Under the pieces are notes generated by a model that saw only the letters and a program-made list of their open reading frames with translations, ran no database searches and was not told where the DNA came from. A program made the position numbers and the translations under genes. 32,073 nucleotides of DNA from Rubrivivax sp. (lineage in GTDB: Bacteria > Pseudomonadota > Gammaproteobacteria > Burkholderiales > Burkholderiaceae_C): contig JAHECD010000054.1 in NCBI GenBank assembly GCA_024641945.1, forward strand, positions 1-32,073, in the 5' to 3' direction. This document shows, piece after piece, positions 27,239 through 32,073 of this stretch (its first letter is position 1; each line of letters starts with the position of its first letter).

Positions 27239-28099
27239 TTATTCTCCTTTGGTCTCGCCGCCTGCCGGAGCAGCGCGACGCACCCGCTTGACGGCTGGGA
27301 TCTTCGTCGCATCGCCAGCCGGCACGGGACCGCCATCGGCGCGGGGCAGGCGCTCACCACCTGGGCGGCCGCGACCGCCTGGCGCACCTGCACCACCCGG
27401 CCGCGGGCCCCTGCGCTGACGACGGTCGTCCTGGCCTTCGTCGGCCTTGGCTGCACCTGGCGCTTCCCCTCGGCCGAGATAGTCGCCCCGATAGACCCAG
27501 CACTTGACGCCAATGACGCCGTAGGTGGTCTTCGCCTCGGAAAAGCCGTAATCGATGTCCGCCTTGAGGGTATGCAGCGGGATGCTGCCTTCCTTGTACC
27601 ACTCGCAACGTGCAATCTCGATTCCATTCAGTCGTCCCGACGACATGATCTTGATGCCCTTGGCACCGAGACGCATGGCGTTCTGCATCGCGCGCTTCAT
27701 GGCACGGCGGAACATGATGCGCTTCTCGAGTTGCTGCGTGATCGAGTCGGCGATGAGCTGGGCGTCGATCTCGGGCTTGCGAACCTCCTCGATGTTGACG
27801 GCCACCGGAACGCCAAGTCGGCGGGTGAGCTCGGCCTTGAGGTTCTCGATATCTTCGCCCTTTTTGCCGATCACGACCCCCGGACGGGCCGAGAAGATGG
27901 TGATGCGAGCATTCTTCGCGGGGCGCTCGATCAGGATGCGCGAGACGGCCGCGCTCTTCAGCTTGGCCTTCAAGTACTCGCGTACGTCGAGGTCTTCAGC
28001 CAACATCTTGCTGAAGTTGCGGTTGTTCGCAAACCAGCGCGACGCCCACGCACGTGTGACGGGGAGCCGGAAGCCGGTCGGATGGATCTTTTGTCCCAT
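27239..28099 (-). CDS. rpsC: 30S ribosomal protein S3 with extended tail
   Basis: Small-subunit protein at the mRNA entry channel with a KH domain that helps unwind mRNA. The core (about 1-212) is normal: [15 protein letters not shown], the KH motif [17 protein letters not shown], and [10 protein letters not shown]. The rest, about 70 residues, is a low-complexity tail rich in Gly, Arg, Ala and Pro ([19 protein letters not shown] region). The total of 286 residues compares with 233 in E. coli. Extended S3 tails are common in betaproteobacteria, though this one is on the long side. It lies 14 bp after rplV. Confidence 0.98.
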   Translation of the reverse strand: MGQKIHPTGFRLPVTRAWASRWFANNRNFSKMLAEDLDVREYLKAKLKSAAVSRILIERPAKNARITIFSARPGVVIGKKGEDIENLKAELTRRLGVPVAVNIEEVRKPEIDAQLIADSITQQLEKRIMFRRAMKRAMQNAMRLGAKGIKIMSSGRLNGIEIARCEWYKEGSIPLHTLKADIDYGFSEAKTTYGVIGVKCWVYRGDYLGRGEAPGAAKADEGQDDRRQRRGPRPGGAGAPGGRGRPGGERLPRADGGPVPAGDATKIPAVKRVRRAAPAGGETKGE

Positions 28100-28113
28100 G
28101 GTCTTCCTTGGCG

Positions 28114-28443
28114 TCAGTTGCCGACAGTCACGTAGATGTGACAGGTGCCCTTACTGATACGGTTCCCGCGACCTTTGGCGCGTGCGGAGAATCGCTTCAA
28201 GGTCGTGCCCTGCTCGACGAAAATCGAAGTGACCTTCAGTTCGTCGATATCAGCGCCGTCGTTGTGCTCGGCATTGGCCACGGCAGATTCAAGCGCCTTC
28301 TTGACGATGCCGGCAGCCTTCTTCTGTGTGAAGTTCAGGATGTTCAGCGCTTGGTCGACCTTCTTGCCGCGGATGAGATCGGCCACGAGCCGCCCCTTGT
28401 CCGCCGACAGGCGCACACCACGCACGCTTGCTTTGGTTTCCAT
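28114..28443 (-). CDS. rplV: 50S ribosomal protein L22
   Basis: 109-residue protein with a long beta-hairpin lining the exit tunnel; macrolide resistance changes map to that hairpin in other bacteria. It shows [44 protein letters not shown] and [16 protein letters not shown]. Two ATG codons lie in tandem; I chose the second (28443) because AAGGGG is too close to the first (28446). The longer form would add one Met. Confidence 0.97.
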   Translation of the reverse strand: METKASVRGVRLSADKGRLVADLIRGKKVDQALNILNFTQKKAAGIVKKALESAVANAEHNDGADIDELKVTSIFVEQGTTLKRFSARAKGRGNRISKGTCHIYVTVGN

Positions 28444-28452
28444 CATCGCCCC

Positions 28453-28728
28453 TTACTTCTTCGCCTTCTTGTCACCCGGGTGGCCCTTGAAGGTCCGGGT
28501 GAGCGCGAATTCGCCAAGCTTGTGACCGACCATCTGGTCCGTCACGTATACCGGCACGTGTTGCTTTCCGTTGTGAACGGCAATCGTCAGGCCAATGAAA
28601 TCCGGAAGGATCGTGCTTCGACGCGACCAGGTCTTGATCGGCTTCTTGTCCTTGATGGCCACCGCCTTGTCGACCTTGGCCACAAGGTGGTGGTCGACGA
28701 ACGGGCCCTTCTTCAGCGAACGGGTCAT
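28453..28728 (-). CDS. rpsS: 30S ribosomal protein S19
   Basis: Head protein that forms a bridge to the large subunit together with S13. 91 residues. [36 protein letters not shown] and the end segment [19 protein letters not shown] are standard. It lies 12 bp after rplB. Confidence 0.98.
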   Translation of the reverse strand: MTRSLKKGPFVDHHLVAKVDKAVAIKDKKPIKTWSRRSTILPDFIGLTIAVHNGKQHVPVYVTDQMVGHKLGEFALTRTFKGHPGDKKAKK

Positions 28729-28740
28729 GGCGCGATCCTC

Positions 28741-29565
28741 TTACTTCTTGCGACGCGAGACGATCATCGTCTGCGTACGCTTGTTGCTGCGGGTCCGGTA
28801 ACCCTTGGTCAGCGTATTCCACGGAGAAACCTGCGGCTTCGCCTCGCCAGTACGGCCCTCGCCGCCGCCGTGCGGGTGGTCGACCGGGTTCATCGCTACG
28901 CCACGGACTGTCGGACGAATCCCCTTCCAGCGAATCGCGCCTGCCTTGCCATACTGGCGCAGGCTGTGCTCTTCGTTGCTCACCTCGCCGATCGTGGCAC
29001 GGCAGTCGATGTGGATCTTGCGGACCTCACCGGAGCGCAGCCGAAGTTGTGCATAGATGCCTTCACGCGCCATCAGCGTCGCCGAGCCACCTGCAGAACG
29101 CGCAATTTGTGCGCCCTTGCCTGGCAGCATCTCGATGCAATGCACGGTTGAGCCCACCGGAATATTGCGGATCGGCAGCGTATTGCCTGCTTTGATCGGT
29201 GCCTCGGCGCCAGACATCAGTGTCACGCCAGCCTCGACACCGCGTGGCGCGATGATGTAGCGACGCTCGCCATCGGCATAACAGAGCAACGCGATATGTG
29301 CCGTGCGGTTCGGGTCGTACTCAATGCGCTCGACCTTCGCAGGAATCCCATCTTTGTTGCGCTTGAAGTCCACGACCCGATAGTGGTGCTTGTGGCCACC
29401 ACCCTTGTGTCGCATCGTGATGTGGCCATTGTTATTACGACCCGCGTTCTGCATCTGGGGCTCGAGCAACGAGGCCTCGGGCTTGCCCTTGTGCAGGTGC
29501 TTATGCACCACTTTCACGACGGCACGACGGCCGGGAGACGTGGGCTTGACTTTGACAACGGCCAT
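28741..29565 (-). CDS. rplB: 50S ribosomal protein L2
   Basis: Large core protein needed for peptidyl transferase activity and subunit joining. 274 residues. It contains the RNA-binding section [17 protein letters not shown] and the C-terminal [15 protein letters not shown], where His230 corresponds to the functionally important His229 of E. coli. The ATG overlaps the rplW stop codon (TAATG). Confidence 0.99.
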   Translation of the reverse strand: MAVVKVKPTSPGRRAVVKVVHKHLHKGKPEASLLEPQMQNAGRNNNGHITMRHKGGGHKHHYRVVDFKRNKDGIPAKVERIEYDPNRTAHIALLCYADGERRYIIAPRGVEAGVTLMSGAEAPIKAGNTLPIRNIPVGSTVHCIEMLPGKGAQIARSAGGSATLMAREGIYAQLRLRSGEVRKIHIDCRATIGEVSNEEHSLRQYGKAGAIRWKGIRPTVRGVAMNPVDHPHGGGEGRTGEAKPQVSPWNTLTKGYRTRSNKRTQTMIVSRRKK

Positions 29566-29894
29566 TACGCGGCCTCCCCGGAGAAGTTGAGCTCCTGACC
29601 AGGCTTCAGCGCGACATAGGCCTTCTTGACGTGATCACGACGGCCGATCGACTTGCCGAAGCGCTTGACCTTTCCCTTCTGGTTCACGGTAGAAACCGAA
29701 GCGACCTCGACCTTGAACATCAGCTCGACGGCCGCCTTGATTTCCGGCTTGGTGGCGTTGCGGAGGACCTTGAAGAGAACCTGGTTGTTCTTCTCGCCCA
29801 CGCGGGTGGCCTTTTCGGACACGATTGGTGCCACCAGCACCTGCGCCAGCCGACCCTCGTCGAACTTCGGTTGGTTTGTAAGGGTGGCGCTCAT
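29565..29894 (-). CDS. rplW: 50S ribosomal protein L23
   Basis: Exit-site protein that docks trigger factor and SRP. 109 residues. [25 protein letters not shown] and [16 protein letters not shown] are present; the N-terminal extension [15 protein letters not shown] is longer than in E. coli, as common in this group. The start overlaps the rplD stop as ATGA and the end overlaps rplB. Confidence 0.97.
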   Translation of the reverse strand: MSATLTNQPKFDEGRLAQVLVAPIVSEKATRVGEKNNQVLFKVLRNATKPEIKAAVELMFKVEVASVSTVNQKGKVKRFGKSIGRRDHVKKAYVALKPGQELNFSGEAA

Positions 29895-30511
29895 GCGAAC
29901 ATCTCCTTGAGCTGCTCGATCGCGCCCTTGGTCACCAGCACTTTCTTGAAGAAGACGAGCGACAGCGGATCAGCGTAACGCGGCTCGACAACCAGCACAT
30001 TGGCCAAGTTGCGCGACGCCAGCGCCAGGTTGTCGTCGATCTGATCGGAAATGACCAGAACCGAATCCAGGCCCATCGCCTTGAACTTGGCTGCGAGGAG
30101 CTTCGTTTTCGGCGCATCGACCGAAACAGACTCGACCACTGCAAGGCGTCCGTCTCGGACGAGTTGCGAGAGGATCGCAGCCATGCCGGCGCGGTACATC
30201 TTCTTGTTGACCTTCTGCGAGAAATTCTCGTCGGGCCGATTCGGGAAAATACGACCGCCTCCGCGCCAAAGCGGCGACGACGTCATACCGGCGCGAGCGC
30301 GGCCAGTACCCTTTTGACGAAACGGCTTTTTCGTCGAATGCTTGACCTCACCACGATCGAGCTGAGCGCGAGTGCCCTGCCGCGCGTTGGCCTGGAAAGC
30401 GACGACGATCTGATGAACCAACGCCTCGTTGTAGTCGCGCGCGAAGACGGTGTCCGGCGCGTCGATCTTGGACGTGGCCTGGCCCTGGTCGTTGAGAAGC
30501 TCGAGCTGCAT
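29891..30511 (-). CDS. rplD: 50S ribosomal protein L4
   Basis: Large-subunit protein with a long loop reaching the tunnel constriction; 206 residues. The loop region [18 protein letters not shown] and [13 protein letters not shown] is intact, with no change seen at the erythromycin-linked segment. The ATG at 30511 overlaps the rplC stop as TGATG; a GTG one codon earlier is less likely. In E. coli L4 shuts down its own operon through the S10 leader; no equivalent of that leader precedes rplC in an obvious way. Confidence 0.97.
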   Translation of the reverse strand: MQLELLNDQGQATSKIDAPDTVFARDYNEALVHQIVVAFQANARQGTRAQLDRGEVKHSTKKPFRQKGTGRARAGMTSSPLWRGGGRIFPNRPDENFSQKVNKKMYRAGMAAILSQLVRDGRLAVVESVSVDAPKTKLLAAKFKAMGLDSVLVISDQIDDNLALASRNLANVLVVEPRYADPLSLVFFKKVLVTKGAIEQLKEMFA

Positions 30512-31191
30512 CACTGGGCTCCCTTCTTGGCCTTGACCTTGACAGAGGGACTCACGACGACGTGCCCATTCTTGGAGCCAGGTACCGCACCCTTGATCAA
30601 CAGAAGCTGGCGCGCTTCGTCGACACGGATCACGTCAAGATTCTGGGTGGTCACGGTCTCGTCGCCCATGTGACCAGTCATCTTCTTGCCCGGGAACACG
30701 CGACCCGGATCCTGCGCCATGGAAATGGATCCCGGCACATTGTGCGACCGGCTGTTGCCGTGAGACGCACGCTGCGAGCGGAAGTTGTGGCGCTTGATCG
30801 TGCCGGCAAAGCCCTTACCGATCGACGTGCCTTGCACGTCCACCATCTGGCCTGCGGCGAACAGCGTCACAGGCACTTTCGCGCCGAGCTGATATTGGCT
30901 CACCACTTCAGCGGGGACCCGGAATTCCTTGAGAACCTCGCCCGCCTCGACACCCGCCTTGGCAAGGTGCCCGGCCTCGGGCTTGGATACTCGAGATGCC
31001 TTGCGCGATCCGTACGCGACCTGAAGGGCCGTGTAGCCGTCAGTCTCGACGGTCTTGACCTGGGTCACGCGGTTGTTGGACACATCCAGCACCGTCACGG
31101 GAATGGCATCGCCATCATCCGTGAAGATGCGCATCATGCCCACCTTGCGGCCCAGCAAACCGAGCTTGTAGCTCGACTCTGCGGTCGTCAT
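30511..31191 (-). CDS. rplC: 50S ribosomal protein L3
   Basis: Early-assembly protein reaching towards the peptidyl transferase centre; 226 residues. It shows [28 protein letters not shown] and [15 protein letters not shown]. Gln160 sits where E. coli L3 carries the PrmB-methylated Gln150, so methylation is possible. GGAGA lies before the ATG. A 176-bp gap with a promoter candidate separates it from rpsJ, so it probably starts the S10 transcript here. Confidence 0.98.
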   Translation of the reverse strand: MTTAESSYKLGLLGRKVGMMRIFTDDGDAIPVTVLDVSNNRVTQVKTVETDGYTALQVAYGSRKASRVSKPEAGHLAKAGVEAGEVLKEFRVPAEVVSQYQLGAKVPVTLFAAGQMVDVQGTSIGKGFAGTIKRHNFRSQRASHGNSRSHNVPGSISMAQDPGRVFPGKKMTGHMGDETVTTQNLDVIRVDEARQLLLIKGAVPGSKNGHVVVSPSVKVKAKKGAQ

Positions 31192-31328
31192 ATTTATTCT
31201 CCAGCCCCGATCGCGTCACGACCACGAAGGTCACTTGAGCTCACGAAGCCTTGTTGCACATGCCCGACATCGATTGGCCGGGATGACTGTTTCCCCACGA
31301 ACCTTTCGGAGCGTCGGGAAAGCCTAAC

Positions 31329-31358
31329 AGTATAGCAGTGTTGCCAAAGCGAAGGCAA
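31329..31358 (-). promoter_or_regulatory. Candidate promoter of the S10 section
   Basis: TTGCCT (31353-31358), 18-bp spacer, TATACT (31329-31334), with TGC in front making an extended -10 (TGCTATACT). It lies just past the rpsJ stop and would give a leader of about 130 bases before rplC. Confidence 0.65.
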
Positions 31359-31367
31359 TGCCTCCGA

Positions 31368-31679
31368 TCACTGGAGCTTGATCTCCACGTCGACGCCTGC
31401 CGGCAGGTCCAGCTTCATGAGTGCATCGACGGTCTTGTCGGTCGGGTCGACGATGTCCATCAATCGCTGATGCGTCCGAATCTCGAACTGGTCACGGCTC
31501 GTCTTGTTGACGTGCGGCGATCGCAGAATGTCGAAGCGCTGCATGCGCGTAGGCAAGGGAACAGGGCCCTTGACAATGGCGCCCGTGCGCTTCGCCGTGT
31601 CGACGATCTCGAGCGCGGACTGGTCGATCAGCTTGTAGTCGAACGCCTTCAGGCGGATGCGGATCTTCTGCTTTTGCAT
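31368..31679 (-). CDS. rpsJ: 30S ribosomal protein S10 (NusE)
   Basis: Head protein of the small subunit and, with NusB, part of the antitermination complex that works on rRNA operons. 103 residues: [18 protein letters not shown], the [16 protein letters not shown] loop and the final [16 protein letters not shown] precedes the ATG. It lies 98 bp after tuf and is separated from rplC by 176 bp, so it may belong to the str-tuf transcript more than to the S10 section. Confidence 0.98.
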   Translation of the reverse strand: MQKQKIRIRLKAFDYKLIDQSALEIVDTAKRTGAIVKGPVPLPTRMQRFDILRSPHVNKTSRDQFEIRTHQRLMDIVDPTDKTVDALMKLDLPAGVDVEIKLQ

Positions 31680-31735
31680 GACGATTCCTTCAAAGAGCGA
31701 TGCGACCGATGTGGCGGCCGCGGAGTTTTATGGTG

Positions 31736-31762
31736 CCCGGCAGCGCCCACAGGGCTACCGGG
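31736..31762 (-). repeat. Hairpin in the tuf-rpsJ gap
   Basis: On the minus strand CCCGGTAGC and GCTGCCGGG pair over 9 bp with one U-G wobble, around a 9-base loop. It starts 15 bases past the tuf stop codon. No T run follows, so it may be a processing, partial-termination or 3'-protecting stem that lowers rpsJ relative to tuf. Confidence 0.6.
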
Positions 31763-31777
31763 AGATCATGCAAAGGC

Positions 31778-32073
<296 letters not shown>

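Noticed and set aside
28108..29151. 347-codon plus-strand frame opposite rplV, rpsS and rplB
   Set aside because: Antisense shadow of three certain ribosomal protein genes.

Overview
The window is a stretch of core chromosome from a high-GC betaproteobacterium, most likely of the order Burkholderiales. The evidence is the gene order tuf-rpsJ, then rplC to rpsQ, then rplN to secY with infA between secY and rpmJ, then the alpha cluster. The protein sequences agree: EF-Tu ends in VAKIIE, the S3 tail is long and Gly/Pro/Arg-rich, and a DUF1631 protein and Smg are present. No CRISPR array, insertion sequence, prophage or obvious accessory system is visible. The genus cannot be fixed from sequence alone.

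Positions 1-7132 (mostly minus strand). Read in transcription order the genes are def and fmt (N-formylmethionine removal and addition), a small predicted lipoprotein, azlC-azlD (branched-chain amino acid exporter), pgk (glycolysis) and maeB (malic enzyme with a phosphotransacetylase-like tail). Positions 7133-9968 (plus strand) are divergent from def and hold a secreted LysM protein, dprA and smg. A DUF1631 gene (10014-12428) converges on smg and follows yajC-secD-secF, the accessory Sec translocon genes (12471-15804).

Positions 15805-16314 form the only sizeable gene-free stretch. It lies between yajC and an initiator tRNA-fMet gene (16315-16391), which sits directly behind rplQ and has a clear terminator. 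Positions 16424-32073 (all minus strand) are the ribosomal protein superoperon: 3' end of tuf, rpsJ, a promoter-containing gap, rplC-rplD-rplW-rplB-rpsS-rplV-rpsC-rplP-rpmC-rpsQ, an intrinsic terminator, a Prx5-type peroxiredoxin gene, a near-consensus promoter, rplN-rplX-rplE-rpsN-rpsH-rplF-rplR-rpsE-rpmD-rplO-secY-infA-rpmJ-rpsM-rpsK, a structured leader, rpsD-rpoA-rplQ, and tRNA-fMet.

Functionally the window brings together ribosome assembly, transcription (rpoA), translation initiation (infA, tRNA-fMet, fmt, def) and Sec export (secY, yajC-secD-secF). I found no novel multi-gene system. The points worth a second look are regulatory: the peroxiredoxin gene set between the S10 terminator and the spc promoter, whose -35 box contains its stop codon; a perfect 11-bp hairpin between yajC and secD; the structured leader before rpsD; and the unexplained sequence beside tRNA-fMet.
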